The notes: generated by a model not told the origin, from the sequence alone. 49,515 nt of DNA from Streptococcus cristatus (GCF_003943815.1 NZ_RJNA01000011.1:10962-60476), one strand, 5' to 3'; shown: positions 1 to 9,717, counted from the stretch's first letter. Made by a program: numbers and translations.

Positions 1-2126
1 CACTAGGGACAACAACTCACGCAGATACCATCAAAATCGTATCTGACACGGCTTATGCCCCATTTGAATTTAAAGATTCCGATCAAACCTATAAAGGGAT
101 TGATGTAGATATTATCAATAAAGTAGCTGAAATCAAAGGCTGGGCATATGAAATGTCCTTCCCTGGCTTTGACGCTGCTGTCAATGCCGTTCAAGCAGGA
201 CAGGCCGATGCCATTATGGCAGGTATGACCAAGACTGCTGAACGCGAAAAAGTCTTTACCATGTCTGATACATATTATGACACAAAAGTTGTCATCGCAA
301 CGACCAAGGCTAATACAGTAAAATCTTACGATCAACTTAAAGGAAAGACTGTCGGAGTTAAAAACGGTACAGCCGCACAACGTTTCCTTGAAAAGATCAA
401 GGACAAATACGGCTTTACTATCAAAACGTTTGATACAGGCGACCTTATGTATAACAGCCTAACAGCTGGAGCCGTTGATGCAGCTATGGATGACCAACCT
501 GTTATCGAGTACGCAATCAGCCAAGGACAAGATTTGAAAATCTCAATGAAAGGTGAGGCCGTTGGTAGCTTCGCATTTGGTGTCAAAAAAGGCAGCAAAT
601 ACGAATACCTAGTCACTGAGTTTAACGAAGCCTTGGCTCAGATGAAAAAAGATGGCACCTTGAAGGACATCATCACCAAGTGGACTGCCGCTTCTGGCAC
701 TTCAACCAACTCAGCCGTACCAGAGACGACAACCAAGTCTGGACAAAAAGCCACTCCAGTCAAAGCTAAATATACGATTGCCAGTGACTCATCCTTTGCT
801 CCTTTCGTTTTCCAAAATGATAGCAACCAATATACTGGTATTGACATGGACTTGATCAAAGCCATTGCCGAAGACCAAGGTTTTACACTGGAAATCTCTA
901 ACCCTGGCTTTGACGCTGCTATCAATGCCGTTCAATCTGGTCAAGCTGACGGGATGATTGCTGGGATGTCTGTGACAGAGGCCCGCAAAGAAACCTTTAA
1001 TTTCTCTGAACCATACTACACTGCTAACTCTATCCTTGCGGTGACAGAGTCAAGCACTATTAGCTCCTATGAAGACTTGAAAGGAAAGACCGTCGGAGTC
1101 AAAAACGGTACGGCCTCTCAAACCTTCCTCGTCGAAAATCAAAGCAAATACGGCTACAAAATCAAAACATTTTCAGACGGTTCTTCTATGTATGATAGTC
1201 TGAACTCTGGCTCTGTCGCTGCTATTATGGACGATGAGCCTGTTGTCAAATATGCAATCAATCAAGGCAAGAAAATGAAAACGCCAATCGAAGGAACCCC
1301 TAGTGGTGAAGTTGCTTTTGCAGTAAAAGCAGGCACCAACCCTGAACTCATCGAGATGTTCAATAATGGTTTGGCTAATCTGAAAGCCAATGGTAAATAT
1401 CAAGAAATCCTTGATAAATATCTCTCAGCTGAGAAGGCTAATTCCACAACCGTTGATGAAACAACTATCTGGGGACTTCTCCAAAACAACTACAAACAAC
1501 TGTTAAGCGGACTTGGAATTACCATTGCTTTAGCACTGATCTCCTTTGCGATTGCCATGGTGATCGGGATTATCTTTGGAATGTTCAGCGTCAGCCCTAT
1601 CAAAGCGCTTCGCATCATTTCAGAAATTTTTGTCGACGTTATTCGTGGTATTCCACTCATGATTCTGGCTGCCTTCATCTTCTGGGGAATTCCAAACCTC
1701 ATTGAATCTGTGACTGGTCACCAAAGTCCAATCAACGACTTCGTTGCAGGAACAATTGCTCTGTCACTCAATGCTGGTGCTTATATCGCTGAAATTGTTC
1801 GCGGAGGGATTCAAGCCGTTCCGGTCGGACAGATGGAAGCTAGCCGAAGTCTGGGGATCTCGTATGGAAAGACCATGCGCAAGATTATCCTGCCTCAAGC
1901 AACCAAGATCATGCTACCAAACTTTGTCAACCAGTTCGTCATCGCTCTAAAGGATACAACTATCGTATCAGCTATCGGACTTGTTGAGCTCTTCCAAACA
2001 GGTAAAATCATCATTGCCCGTAACTATCAGAGCTTCAAGATGTATGCTATCCTAGCAGTGCTTTACTTGGTCATCATCACACTCTTAACAAGATTGGCTA
2101 AACGCTTAGAAAAGAGGATTCACTAA
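1..2126 (+). CDS. Amino-acid ABC transporter, fused substrate-binding/permease protein (5' end outside window)
   Basis: The reading frame is open from base 3, so the start and signal peptide lie upstream; about 707 residues are visible. Two tandem solute-binding domains (about residues 10-225 and 255-475) share the near-identical segment PGFDAA(V/I)NAVQ(A/S)GQAD, which indicates an internal duplication. They are followed by a His/Glu/Gln-type permease domain (about 485-707) with several membrane spans and the EAA-like loop around [21 protein letters not shown]. This is the streptococcal GlnP-type architecture, in which two extracytoplasmic receptors are fused to the membrane subunit. Its stop codon TAA overlaps the ATG of the ATPase gene by one base, so the two are translationally coupled. 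Glutamine or another polar amino acid is the likely substrate by family; the exact specificity is not visible. Confidence 0.93.
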   Translation, partial: LGTTTHADTIKIVSDTAYAPFEFKDSDQTYKGIDVDIINKVAEIKGWAYEMSFPGFDAAVNAVQAGQADAIMAGMTKTAEREKVFTMSDTYYDTKVVIATTKANTVKSYDQLKGKTVGVKNGTAAQRFLEKIKDKYGFTIKTFDTGDLMYNSLTAGAVDAAMDDQPVIEYAISQGQDLKISMKGEAVGSFAFGVKKGSKYEYLVTEFNEALAQMKKDGTLKDIITKWTAASGTSTNSAVPETTTKSGQKATPVKAKYTIASDSSFAPFVFQNDSNQYTGIDMDLIKAIAEDQGFTLEISNPGFDAAINAVQSGQADGMIAGMSVTEARKETFNFSEPYYTANSILAVTESSTISSYEDLKGKTVGVKNGTASQTFLVENQSKYGYKIKTFSDGSSMYDSLNSGSVAAIMDDEPVVKYAINQGKKMKTPIEGTPSGEVAFAVKAGTNPELIEMFNNGLANLKANGKYQEILDKYLSAEKANSTTVDETTIWGLLQNNYKQLLSGLGITIALALISFAIAMVIGIIFGMFSVSPIKALRIISEIFVDVIRGIPLMILAAFIFWGIPNLIESVTGHQSPINDFVAGTIALSLNAGAYIAEIVRGGIQAVPVGQMEASRSLGISYGKTMRKIILPQATKIMLPNFVNQFVIALKDTTIVSAIGLVELFQTGKIIIARNYQSFKMYAILAVLYLVIITLLTRLAKRLEKRIH

Positions 2127-2866
2127 TGGCTAAATTAAAAATTGATGTTAATGATTTACATAAATGCTATGGGGAAAATGAAGTCCTAAAAGGGATTAGT
2201 GCTAAGTTTTATGAGGGAGATGTTGTTTGTATCATTGGTCCTTCTGGATCAGGTAAATCAACTTTCCTACGCAGCCTGAACCTACTTGAAGAAGTGACTA
2301 GCGGAACTATTACTGTCAACGGTTATGATTTGACAGACAAGGCTACCAATGTGGACCATGTTCGTGAAGATATCGGAATGGTCTTCCAGCACTTCAACCT
2401 CTTCCCACACATGACTGTCCTGCAAAATATCACCTTCGCTCCTGTTGAGCATAAGCGAATGAGCCAAGCTGATGCAGACAAGCTTGGTATGGAGCTCTTG
2501 GAAAAGGTTGGGCTGGCAGACAAGGCCGATGCCAAGCCAGATAGCCTGTCAGGAGGTCAAAAACAGCGGGTGGCCATCGCTCGAGGATTGGCTATGAACC
2601 CAGATATCATGCTCTTTGACGAACCGACTTCTGCCCTTGACCCTGAAATGGTTGGTGACGTTCTCAACGTTATGAAGGATCTAGCTCAGCAGGGTATGAC
2701 CATGCTAATCGTGACTCATGAAATGGGCTTTGCCCGTCAGGTTGCTAATCGCGTCATCTTCACTGCTGACGGTGAATTCCTAGAAGACGGCAAACCAGAC
2801 CAAATCTTCGATAACCCTCAGCATCCACGTCTCAAGGACTTCTTGGACAAGGTGCTCAATGTATAA
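2126..2866 (+). CDS. Amino-acid ABC transporter ATP-binding protein (GlnQ type)
   Basis: This 246-residue ATPase powers the fused receptor/permease encoded immediately upstream. Walker [10 protein letters not shown] lies at residues 38-46, the Q-loop region is [13 protein letters not shown], the signature LSGGQ is near residue 141, Walker B is IMLFDEP and the switch histidine is in VTHEMGFA. These are the hallmarks of the polar amino acid (PAAT) uptake family. The length is normal. A clean intrinsic terminator follows the stop, so the importer ends here as a two-gene unit. Many streptococci have several GlnPQ paralogues, so no locus-specific symbol is given. Confidence 0.95.
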   Translation: MAKLKIDVNDLHKCYGENEVLKGISAKFYEGDVVCIIGPSGSGKSTFLRSLNLLEEVTSGTITVNGYDLTDKATNVDHVREDIGMVFQHFNLFPHMTVLQNITFAPVEHKRMSQADADKLGMELLEKVGLADKADAKPDSLSGGQKQRVAIARGLAMNPDIMLFDEPTSALDPEMVGDVLNVMKDLAQQGMTMLIVTHEMGFARQVANRVIFTADGEFLEDGKPDQIFDNPQHPRLKDFLDKVLNV

Positions 2867-2874
2867 ACATGACG

Positions 2875-2906
2875 AATCCTGAAAGAAATCTTTCAGGATT
2901 TTTATT
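2875..2906 (+). terminator. Rho-independent terminator after the amino-acid importer
   Basis: An 11-bp perfect stem, AATCCTGAAAG (2875-2885) with CTTTCAGGATT (2890-2900), has a 4-nt loop and is followed by TTTATT. Confidence 0.9.
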
Positions 2907-2933
2907 GACTTATGTTGCCCTTTTTGCTAGACT
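2905..2933 (+). promoter_or_regulatory. Promoter of the ABC-F gene
   Basis: -35 TTGACT (2905-2910), a 17-bp spacer, and -10 TAGACT (2928-2933). Transcription would start near 2940, giving a leader of about 300 nt before the ABC-F start codon. Confidence 0.7.
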
Positions 2934-2966
2934 AAAGGTAGAATGATTTCGGAGGTACACGGAGAC

Positions 2967-2978
2967 ATGAAAAATTAA
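2967..2978 (+). CDS. Candidate three-codon leader ORF (Met-Lys-Asn-stop)
   Basis: ATG AAA AAT TAA lies about 27 nt after the predicted transcription start. GGAGG ends 11 nt before the ATG, and the stop codon leads straight into a possible stem. It is far too short for routine gene calls. It is proposed as the ribosome-sensing element of the attenuator; a chance match is possible. Confidence 0.45.
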   Translation: MKN

Positions 2979-3178
2979 GTCTATTTTTTAAAGGAAACTT
3001 TATTTAGTAGATTTTGTCATGTTTCTGCATATCCGCGGGACTTTCGTTTTTTTGTGCTTTCAAGCTTCTATTTGCTTATCTTTAGATCAATCCTGTCGCT
3101 CCTATGGCAGTTCCATCTGGAAGCCTACAAACGAATGACCCTATTTGGACACCCCTGTGTCTTCTTTGTGCAATCTCA

Positions 3179-3217
3179 ACAGCTCTGCTAAATAAAGCAG
3201 GGCTGTATTTTGTTTTA
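3179..3217 (+). terminator. Attenuator terminator inside the ABC-F leader
   Basis: An 11-bp stem with one G-U pair, ACAGCTCTGCT (3179-3189) with AGCAGGGCTGT (3196-3206), has loop AAATAA and tail TATTTTGTTTT. It lies between the promoter and the gene with no full-length gene before it, so it must act by premature termination. The arm around CAGGG could instead pair with CCCTG near 3155, a candidate antiterminator. Confidence 0.75.
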
Positions 3218-3236
3218 AAAAATAAAGGAGACATCT

Positions 3237-4763
3237 ATGCTGCAAATAAGAAATCTAACCATCACCCACTTAAAAGACTTGAAGGAATTAGTCAAAGATT
3301 TATCACTGACCATAAACCAAGGAGACAAGGTCGCTATTATCGGTGAGGAGGGCAATGGCAAATCCACCCTGCTCAAGCTTCTGTTAGACGAGCGACTTGT
3401 CAGCTCCTATGTCAGCTACAGCGGACAGATTGATAAGTCCTATACTGCTGCTGTCTACCTACCCCAGCAACTACCTTCAGGGGATGCCCAACTGACGCTC
3501 AATGACTATTTCTTTGCTGATTTTGAGACCGAGCTGGACTATGCCAAGCTCTATCGCTATGCTGGGGAGCTCAACTTTGACAGCCAGCGTTTTGCCAGTC
3601 AGCAGCAGCTCTCTAGCCTATCTGGAGGAGAAAAGCTTAAAGTTCAGCTCATCAAGAAACTAGCCAGCGATTGGGACATGCTCTTTCTTGACGAGCCCTC
3701 TAATGACCTTGATCTCGAAACTCTGACATGGCTGGAAAACTTTATCAGCCACAGCCAGAGAACGGTCCTTTTCGTCTCTCACGACGAGCACTTTCTCGCT
3801 CAAGCTGCGACCAAGATTGTTCATCTGGAGCGAATCAAAAAGAAACAGGAGGCCAGAACCAGCGTCAAGAGTCTGAACTATGAAAATTACCGCCATCAGC
3901 GTCAGGAGGCTTTTGAAAAACAGGGACAACTAGCACGGAAAGAGCGGGAAGAACATGCTAAGACCATGGAAAAACACCGACAGGTTAAGCAAAATGTTGA
4001 GAATGCCTTGAGAAATACCAAAAATGATGTCCAAGGCCGACTACTAGCCAAGAAGATGAAAAACGTCCTCTCGCAGGGCAAACGATTTGAAAAGGCAGGT
4101 GCTGAAATGACCGAAATCCCGACACAGGAAGACGCCATCAGCCTTCACTTCTCAGACATAGAAGCTCTGCCATTGACCAAAAGAATCCTAAAATTAGAAG
4201 GAATGAAACTGGAAACAGACGGACGACAGTTAGCGGAAAACCTGACTCTGGAGGTCTGCGGTCAGGAAAAAATCGGACTGATTGGTGCTAACGGGGCAGG
4301 GAAATCTACTCTACTTAAGGGAATATGGAAGATTCTGCGTGAGCGGACAGACATGCGAGTAGGCTACATGCCCCAACATTATGGAGACTTGCTGACTGAT
4401 GAGATCAGTCCTTTGGACTTTCTGGCTCCCTCTGGCGACAAGTCCCTTGAAGAGAAAATCCTGACCCATCTAGCCAGTCTCCAGTTCACGCGCGACGAGG
4501 CTCGCCACCCGATTGGCCAGCTTTCCGGCGGTCAAAAAGCCAAGCTCCTCCTGCTCAAACTAGTCCTAGACCGTCCCAATGTCCTCCTTCTGGACGAACC
4601 AACCCGCAACTTCTCTCCCACCTCTCAGCCTCAGGTTCGCCAGCTTTTGGCGACCTATCCTGGCGCCATCATAGCTGTCTCCCACGACCGCATCTTTCTC
4701 AAAGAAGTCTGCCAGAAGATTTACCGACTGACGGAGGCTGGGTTGGAGGAAGTTGAACTATAA
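3237..4763 (+). CDS. ABC-F ATPase, Lsa/Vga-like (probable ribosomal-protection type)
   Basis: This 508-residue soluble protein has two ATPase domains and no membrane domain, the ABC-F plan. Domain 1 has Walker A GEEGNGKST (residues 36-44), signature LSGGE and Walker B LFLDEPSNDLD. The basic inter-domain linker rich in K, R, E and Q (about 205-290) is the segment that reaches the ribosomal P-site in this family. Domain 2 has GANGAGKST, LSGGQ and LLLDEPTRNFSP; the NFSP variant in place of NHLD is typical of Lsa-type resistance proteins rather than of EttA/Uup housekeeping members. The start is set by AAAGGAG four nt before ATG. The long attenuated leader also points to an antibiotic-inducible protein. 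The protected drug class (lincosamide, pleuromutilin or streptogramin A) is inferred only. Confidence 0.85.
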   Translation: MLQIRNLTITHLKDLKELVKDLSLTINQGDKVAIIGEEGNGKSTLLKLLLDERLVSSYVSYSGQIDKSYTAAVYLPQQLPSGDAQLTLNDYFFADFETELDYAKLYRYAGELNFDSQRFASQQQLSSLSGGEKLKVQLIKKLASDWDMLFLDEPSNDLDLETLTWLENFISHSQRTVLFVSHDEHFLAQAATKIVHLERIKKKQEARTSVKSLNYENYRHQRQEAFEKQGQLARKEREEHAKTMEKHRQVKQNVENALRNTKNDVQGRLLAKKMKNVLSQGKRFEKAGAEMTEIPTQEDAISLHFSDIEALPLTKRILKLEGMKLETDGRQLAENLTLEVCGQEKIGLIGANGAGKSTLLKGIWKILRERTDMRVGYMPQHYGDLLTDEISPLDFLAPSGDKSLEEKILTHLASLQFTRDEARHPIGQLSGGQKAKLLLLKLVLDRPNVLLLDEPTRNFSPTSQPQVRQLLATYPGAIIAVSHDRIFLKEVCQKIYRLTEAGLEEVEL

Positions 4764-4766
4764 GCA

Positions 4767-4793
4767 AAAAGAGTTGGAAATTCCAACTCTTTT
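4767..4793. terminator. Bidirectional terminator between the ABC-F gene and the exporter pair
   Basis: The inverted repeat AAAAGAGTTGG...CCAACTCTTTT has A-rich and T-rich flanks on both sides. It lies between convergent genes and can serve both. Confidence 0.85.
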
Positions 4794-4838
4794 AGTTTTG
4801 TTTAGTATCAATCTGTGAGCTTTAATAAAGCTCCCCTT

Positions 4839-6575
4839 CTACTCCTGCGCTGTCTGCATTTGGTAATAAACACCTCTGGCTGCCATGAGCTCCTGATGAT
4901 TCCCATGTTCGACGATATCACCATCTACCATGACGAGGATGATGTCAGCATTTTGAATTGTGGACAGGCGATGGGCGATGATAAAGCTAGTCCGTCCCAC
5001 CATGAGCTTACTGAAAGCCTCCTGAATCAAGACTTCTGTCCGAGTATCGATGGAGGAAGTCGCCTCATCCAAGATTAGGACTTTAGGAACAGCCAGGAAG
5101 ACGCGCGCAATGGTCAAGAGCTGCCGCTGACCTTGAGAAAGGGAGTCCCCAGCATCCGCCAGATAGGTGTCGTACCCCTGAGGCAGCTGCTGGATAAAGA
5201 AATGCGCATTGGCCGCCTTGGCAGCTGCAATGACCTCTTCTCGGCTAGCATCTGGCCGGCCAAAAGCTATGTTGTCGTGAATGGTCGCCGTCTTGAGCCA
5301 AGTCTCTTGCAGTACCATACCAAACTGCTGACGATAAGAGGATCTGGTGTAATGCGTGATGGGAATACCATCTAAAGAAATAAGACCACTATCAACATTG
5401 TAAAAGCGCATGAGGAGATTGATCAGGGTTGACTTGCCAGCACCAGTCGGCCCGACAATGGCGACCTTGCTAGCTGCTGGAATCCTTATATTCAAATCCT
5501 GAATCAGCTCTTTGCCAGGCTCATAGCCAAAAGCTACGTGCTCAAAGTTAATCTGTCCTTTAACATCTTCAGACTGGAGGATTTCCTGACCAGGTTCTGC
5601 TATTTCTTCTTGGTCCAAAACGCTGTAAATCCGCTCCGCACAAGCTAAAGCGCTCTGCAATTCCGACATGACTGACGATATATCATTGAAAGGCTTGGTG
5701 TACTGGTTGACATAGTTAAGAAAGGTCACTAGCTGCCCAACCGTAAAGCCTGTTCCCTGAATGATTCGGACAGCCCCAAAACCCACAATCAAAGCATAGA
5801 TCAGGGCATTGATAAAACGAGTCGAAGGATTAACCGTCGAAGAATAGAAAATAGCCGCCTGAGAATAGTCTGCATAAGTCTGATTACTGCGAGCGAACGC
5901 TTGGTCAAACTGCTCTTGAGCATTAAAAGCCTGTATCAGACTTTCCTGAGTCAGACTTTCCTCAATCAGCTGGGTCTGTGCCCCTCTAGACTGCGTCTGC
6001 CGTTGGAAAAAGCTAAAACTTTTTCTAGCAATAAAGCGAGCTAAAAAAAGAGAAAGGGGCGTCAAAAGCAGAACCAAAAGCAGAAGGAAAAAGTCCAATC
6101 TGGCCATGCTAATGATGGTCACTAAGATTGTCAGCAAACCCACAAAAAATTGATTGAAAACCATAAGCAGGCCATTGCTGAGCTGCTCCAAGTCCGTCGT
6201 CACTCGACTAACCAAGTCTCCGGTTCCCTGCCGGTCCAGATAAGCCAAAGGCAGATAGTGAACTTTTTTGATGACACCTTGTCGGAGTTGCTGGCAATAG
6301 CGATAAACCAGCTGATTATAGAGCAAGGGATTGAGCCACTGAATCAGCGTATTGGCTAAGATGACCAGCAGCATCTGGCCCAAAATCGGCATCAAATGCT
6401 GCTCTGCTTGAGGGAGAAGAACACTATCAACCGCATTTCCGATTAAAACTGGAAGAAGAACAGTCAGAGCCACTTGAGCCACCGTTCCCAGACTAGCTAG
6501 GAGAAAGAGCCAGCGCGCCTGCAGCAAATCTCGAGTCAAACGCCTCAAGCTGCTAGATGATGTCTTATGCTTCAT
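4839..6575 (-). CDS. Heterodimeric ABC multidrug exporter subunit with the consensus ATP site
   Basis: The 578-residue half-transporter has an N-terminal six-helix membrane domain (about 20-310) and a C-terminal ATPase domain. Walker A is GPTGAGKST (near residue 367), Walker B is LILDEATSSID with the catalytic Glu, and the switch region IAHRLS has the His. Its signature is LSQGQ rather than LSGGQ, so the site it completes on the partner is the weak one. The start overlaps the 3' end of the partner gene (6565-8307) by 11 nt and has GGAGG within that gene, so the pair is coupled. The pair resembles PatAB/EfrAB/LmrCD exporters of drugs and dyes. Substrate and which named pair it matches are not decided by the sequence. 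Confidence 0.88.
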   Translation of the reverse strand: MKHKTSSSSLRRLTRDLLQARWLFLLASLGTVAQVALTVLLPVLIGNAVDSVLLPQAEQHLMPILGQMLLVILANTLIQWLNPLLYNQLVYRYCQQLRQGVIKKVHYLPLAYLDRQGTGDLVSRVTTDLEQLSNGLLMVFNQFFVGLLTILVTIISMARLDFFLLLLVLLLTPLSLFLARFIARKSFSFFQRQTQSRGAQTQLIEESLTQESLIQAFNAQEQFDQAFARSNQTYADYSQAAIFYSSTVNPSTRFINALIYALIVGFGAVRIIQGTGFTVGQLVTFLNYVNQYTKPFNDISSVMSELQSALACAERIYSVLDQEEIAEPGQEILQSEDVKGQINFEHVAFGYEPGKELIQDLNIRIPAASKVAIVGPTGAGKSTLINLLMRFYNVDSGLISLDGIPITHYTRSSYRQQFGMVLQETWLKTATIHDNIAFGRPDASREEVIAAAKAANAHFFIQQLPQGYDTYLADAGDSLSQGQRQLLTIARVFLAVPKVLILDEATSSIDTRTEVLIQEAFSKLMVGRTSFIIAHRLSTIQNADIILVMVDGDIVEHGNHQELMAARGVYYQMQTAQE

Positions 6576-8307
6576 GCTTGCCCTCCTCTCCTTGACTATG
6601 CTGTGAGTGATGAATTTCTCGGTAAATGGCAGAGCTGACTAAGAGTTCCTCGTGGCGACCAAGAGCCACCTGTTCTCCCTTGTCTAGGACTAAAATTTGA
6701 TCCGCTGAGCGCAGGCTATTGGTCCGCTGAGAGATCAAGACCAGACTGGTCTCTGTCAATTCATTCTTAATAGCCTGCAAGAGTCTGGCCTCTGTCAGAT
6801 AGTCCAGAGCTGAGGTCGCATCATCTAAAATCAAGAAAGGCGCCCTCCGCAAGACAGCTCTGGCAATGGTTAAACGCTGACGCTGGCCGCCAGAAAAATT
6901 CCGGCCAAAGGCCTCTACAATCGCATCCAAGCCACCTTCCTTTTGAGAGACAAAGTCCGCCGCCTGAGCAATCTCTAAAGCCTGCCACAAGTCTGCATCT
7001 GTTGGCTTGCTTGACATACCCAAGGTCAGATTGGAGCGAACAGTTCCTTGGAAAAGCTCCGCCTTTTGAGGCACCAGACTGATCCAGGACCTCCATTCGC
7101 TCAGATTTTTGGGACTGCGTCCTTGGGAAAAGATGGTCAACTGACCAGCAGCAACTGGATAGAGATGAGACAGCAGCTGAACTAGGGTAGACTTACCTGA
7201 GCCTGTCCCGCCAATAACCCCCAAAGTCTGACCTCTTTTCAAATCAAAAGTCAGACCAGTCAAGGCTGGACTAGCTGCATTTGGATAAGAAAAACTGACC
7301 TGCTGGGCTTTAATGGCTTGATCTGCCAGGGCTGTTTCCTGCACTAATTCCTGCAGGACATCTTCTTCTGCTTGCTCGAAGACCTGACTGATACGGCCTG
7401 CACTGATATAGCTTTGATTGAGCGAGTTGACCAGCATAGCCAGCTTGAGTAATTCCACCAAAATTTGCAATAAATAATTGACCAATGCCACTAGCATCCC
7501 CTGGGTCAGCAAGCTCTTGCCGATAAAAGCATTTCCCTGCCAAATCACAGCAATCAGGGTAGCATTGACCGTGAGAAAGGTCAGTGGACTAATCAGACTA
7601 GCCAGAGCTCCCGTCCTGATTTGCCAAGTTTTATAGAGCTCGTTGCGATTGCGAAAACTCTGAACCTCGCGCTGGGTCTGACCGAAAGCTCGTATAACCC
7701 GCATGCCCTGCAGCTGCTCACGCGTCAAATTGACCAATTGGTCTGTCAGCTGGCGAATTTTGGCATAGAGGGGATTCATGAGACGAGACATGAGGACAAT
7801 AATAGCCGTCAAAATAGCCACCATGAGCAAGAACCACAGGGTAATGACCGGACTGATAGTAAAGGCCATAATGATGGAGCCAAAAACAATGATAGGCGCC
7901 CGCAGAAAGAGACGAAGAAATTGATTGATTCCCGTCTGAATCTGATAGGTGTCGCTCGTCAGCCGAGTCACCAAGCTTGAGGTCGTCAGCTCATCCCGAC
8001 TAGCCTTGGGCAAGCGCAGAATCTTTTGATAGAGGTCGCTTGTCATCTGACGGGTGAAACCCACTGCCGCCTTTGACGAATAATACTGGGCTACCACTGC
8101 TACCACAACGCCCAGCGCAGCCAAACCCATCAAAAGAAAAACCATCCAGTAGAGATGCGAACTGTCGTGTCTAGGAATGGTCTCATCTACAATCCCCGCA
8201 ATCAAAATCGGAACCAAGAGTTCAAAACTAGCTTCCAAAAGCTTGAACAAGGGCCCCAGCAAAGACTCCTTGATATAGCCCTTGAAATATTTCAATAAAT
8301 CTTTCAT
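6565..8307 (-). CDS. Heterodimeric ABC multidrug exporter subunit with the degenerate ATP site
   Basis: The 580-residue partner of the gene at 4839-6575 is transcribed first. It has a six-helix membrane domain (about 15-305), then Walker A GGTGSGKST (near 360) and a good signature FSGGQRQ. Walker B reads LILDDATSALD, with Asp for the catalytic Glu, and the switch motif is ISQRT, with Gln for His. These two substitutions mark the non-hydrolysing site of asymmetric exporters. Together with the partner's LSQGQ they assign the degenerate and consensus sites. A GGAGAAG lies 11 nt before the start, and an extended -10 (TGGTAAAAT) lies further upstream near 8339-8347. Confidence 0.88.
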   Translation of the reverse strand: MKDLLKYFKGYIKESLLGPLFKLLEASFELLVPILIAGIVDETIPRHDSSHLYWMVFLLMGLAALGVVVAVVAQYYSSKAAVGFTRQMTSDLYQKILRLPKASRDELTTSSLVTRLTSDTYQIQTGINQFLRLFLRAPIIVFGSIIMAFTISPVITLWFLLMVAILTAIIVLMSRLMNPLYAKIRQLTDQLVNLTREQLQGMRVIRAFGQTQREVQSFRNRNELYKTWQIRTGALASLISPLTFLTVNATLIAVIWQGNAFIGKSLLTQGMLVALVNYLLQILVELLKLAMLVNSLNQSYISAGRISQVFEQAEEDVLQELVQETALADQAIKAQQVSFSYPNAASPALTGLTFDLKRGQTLGVIGGTGSGKSTLVQLLSHLYPVAAGQLTIFSQGRSPKNLSEWRSWISLVPQKAELFQGTVRSNLTLGMSSKPTDADLWQALEIAQAADFVSQKEGGLDAIVEAFGRNFSGGQRQRLTIARAVLRRAPFLILDDATSALDYLTEARLLQAIKNELTETSLVLISQRTNSLRSADQILVLDKGEQVALGRHEELLVSSAIYREIHHSQHSQGEEGKHEA

Positions 8308-8360
8308 ACTGCCTACTTCTCCATTAAACTGTATTTATTTTACCATAATTTTCAAAGGCT

Positions 8361-8395
8361 AAAAAATATTCTCCTTCTGACTAGCAGAAAGAGAA
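8361..8395 (-). terminator. Terminator between the MFS gene and the exporter pair
   Basis: An 11-bp stem with one wobble pair, TTCTCTTTCTG with CAGAAGGAGAA (8369-8395 on the minus strand), is followed by TATTTTTT. It separates the MFS gene from the downstream ABC pair, which has its own extended -10. Confidence 0.85.
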
Positions 8396-8403
8396 CATTG
8401 ATA

Positions 8404-9591
8404 TTAGACTTCTTGTAAGCTCTGGCTTATTTTCTTTAAACCTATATGCAAAAGTGGCGTTACGGCTAATAAGAAGCCACCCAAAGCTATAAAAGTCCAG
8501 TCGAAGCCAAGATTATCAATCAACCAGCCAGTCAGAGGGAAAATGACAATCATACTCAGGCTGAACATCATAGAATAGACACTAAGCATGGTCGCCCGCA
8601 CTTCACTTGGCAGCTGCTTTTGTAAATCATTGTCAAAAATCGGCTGGAAGAGTGCATACAAGGCGTTACTGATTAGATAAATCAAAATGTAGATGACTGG
8701 TGTTCCAAAATAGGACAGCAGGTAGCTTGCTCCAGTTAGAAGAACTACTGAAGGAAAGAGTTTCAAGGCTGAATACTTCTTTCCAATCATACTCGCCAGA
8801 TAGACCGCTAAGATATTCAAAGCACTGCCAATTAGCATGACTACCGAAATCTGCCAATCTTTTAAGTCAGGCAATTGATTTTGATAATAAAAATAAAACA
8901 TACACATCAGTGTTCCGATGATTTGGGACAGAATCATCCAGATAAAAAGGCTGGGATTTCTCTGCAACTCCTCTTTGACAGCCCAGATAATCTTTTTCAT
9001 AGTCAGACGTTCCGCTTTCTCTGCTTTGATACTTGGCTCCTTCAGCATCCAGGTCAAGAAAAGAACGATGATAGAGGTACCAATCATGATATAGTAGGTC
9101 AGATGCAATTGTCCATGGACAAAAAATCCAGCCCAGACCGTTCCCAAAGATCGGGTCGCCTCGGCCACTCCAGACATGAAGCTGGAGATGGATAGGTAAC
9201 GTTCCTTTAGTCCCGCCTCTACAGAAGAATCATAAACCATTGCTGCGCTTGTACCCGAATCAAAATTATAGGACCAAGCACTGATCATCATAGCCAGTGC
9301 ATAGACCCAAAAGTTCCCCTGCCCGGCCAACATAAGAATCGAAGACACAATCCCAGCTATCCGGCTCAGATACAGATTAGTTTTATAGGAAAAGCGATCC
9401 GCCAACATCCCAGAAGGAATCTCACAAATGACGCTAGTCGCATGAAAAATACTTTCCAAAAGCCCAATCTGCCAAAGGGACATGCCGTTTTGACTTAGAA
9501 ATAAAATCCAAAAACTAGTAATGCCTAGAAAGGCAAAAAATTCAACTCCGGCCATAAGACCGATATTTTTCCGATAACTTCTTTTAAACAT
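8404..9591 (-). CDS. MFS transporter
   Basis: The product is a 395-residue protein made almost entirely of hydrophobic segments, about 12 spans, with the loop 2-3 motif GMLADRFSYK typical of the major facilitator superfamily. The start is taken at ATG 9591, which has GGAG five nt upstream. A longer in-frame GTG at 9636 has no ribosome-binding site. The substrate is not identifiable; the family placement suggests an efflux permease. It stands alone between two terminators. Confidence 0.85.
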   Translation of the reverse strand: MFKRSYRKNIGLMAGVEFFAFLGITSFWILFLSQNGMSLWQIGLLESIFHATSVICEIPSGMLADRFSYKTNLYLSRIAGIVSSILMLAGQGNFWVYALAMMISAWSYNFDSGTSAAMVYDSSVEAGLKERYLSISSFMSGVAEATRSLGTVWAGFFVHGQLHLTYYIMIGTSIIVLFLTWMLKEPSIKAEKAERLTMKKIIWAVKEELQRNPSLFIWMILSQIIGTLMCMFYFYYQNQLPDLKDWQISVVMLIGSALNILAVYLASMIGKKYSALKLFPSVVLLTGASYLLSYFGTPVIYILIYLISNALYALFQPIFDNDLQKQLPSEVRATMLSVYSMMFSLSMIVIFPLTGWLIDNLGFDWTFIALGGFLLAVTPLLHIGLKKISQSLQEV

Positions 9592-9684
9592 ATTTTCTCC
9601 TTTAACAAGTGTTTTTTCATTTTTATCCTTTATCACTTGTTAATCCGCTGTTTACATGACTCCTACCTCTTCTTTCTCTAAAAT

Positions 9685-9712
9685 TCTATATTTGGATTAT
9701 GTCATTGTTCAA
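9685..9712 (-). promoter_or_regulatory. Candidate promoter of the MFS gene
   Basis: Minus-strand -35 TTGAAC (9707-9712), a 16-bp spacer, and -10 TATAGA (9685-9690). The inverted repeat CATTGttCAATG (9703-9714) overlaps the -35 and could be an operator. Support is moderate. Confidence 0.4.
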
Positions 9713-9717
9713 TGTTG

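Larger units (their letters stand above)
2940..3236 (+). promoter_or_regulatory. Long leader RNA of the ABC-F gene with upstream ORF and attenuator
   Basis: The roughly 297-nt untranslated stretch holds, in order: a Shine-Dalgarno GGAGG (2951-2955); a three-codon ORF at 2967-2978; a possible stem AGTCTA (2978-2983) with TAGATT (3008-3013) enclosing an AAAG/CTTT hairpin; a small GACAC/GTGTC hairpin around 3149-3162; and an intrinsic terminator (3179-3217) ending 20 nt before the gene. Promoter, translated mini-ORF and terminator together match antibiotic-inducible attenuators known ahead of ARE ABC-F genes. The regulation itself is inferred. Confidence 0.65.

Noticed and set aside
3104..3346. 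80-codon plus-strand ORF in the ABC-F leader
   Set aside because: It runs through the terminator hairpin and into the ABC-F gene in another frame, with no ribosome-binding site.
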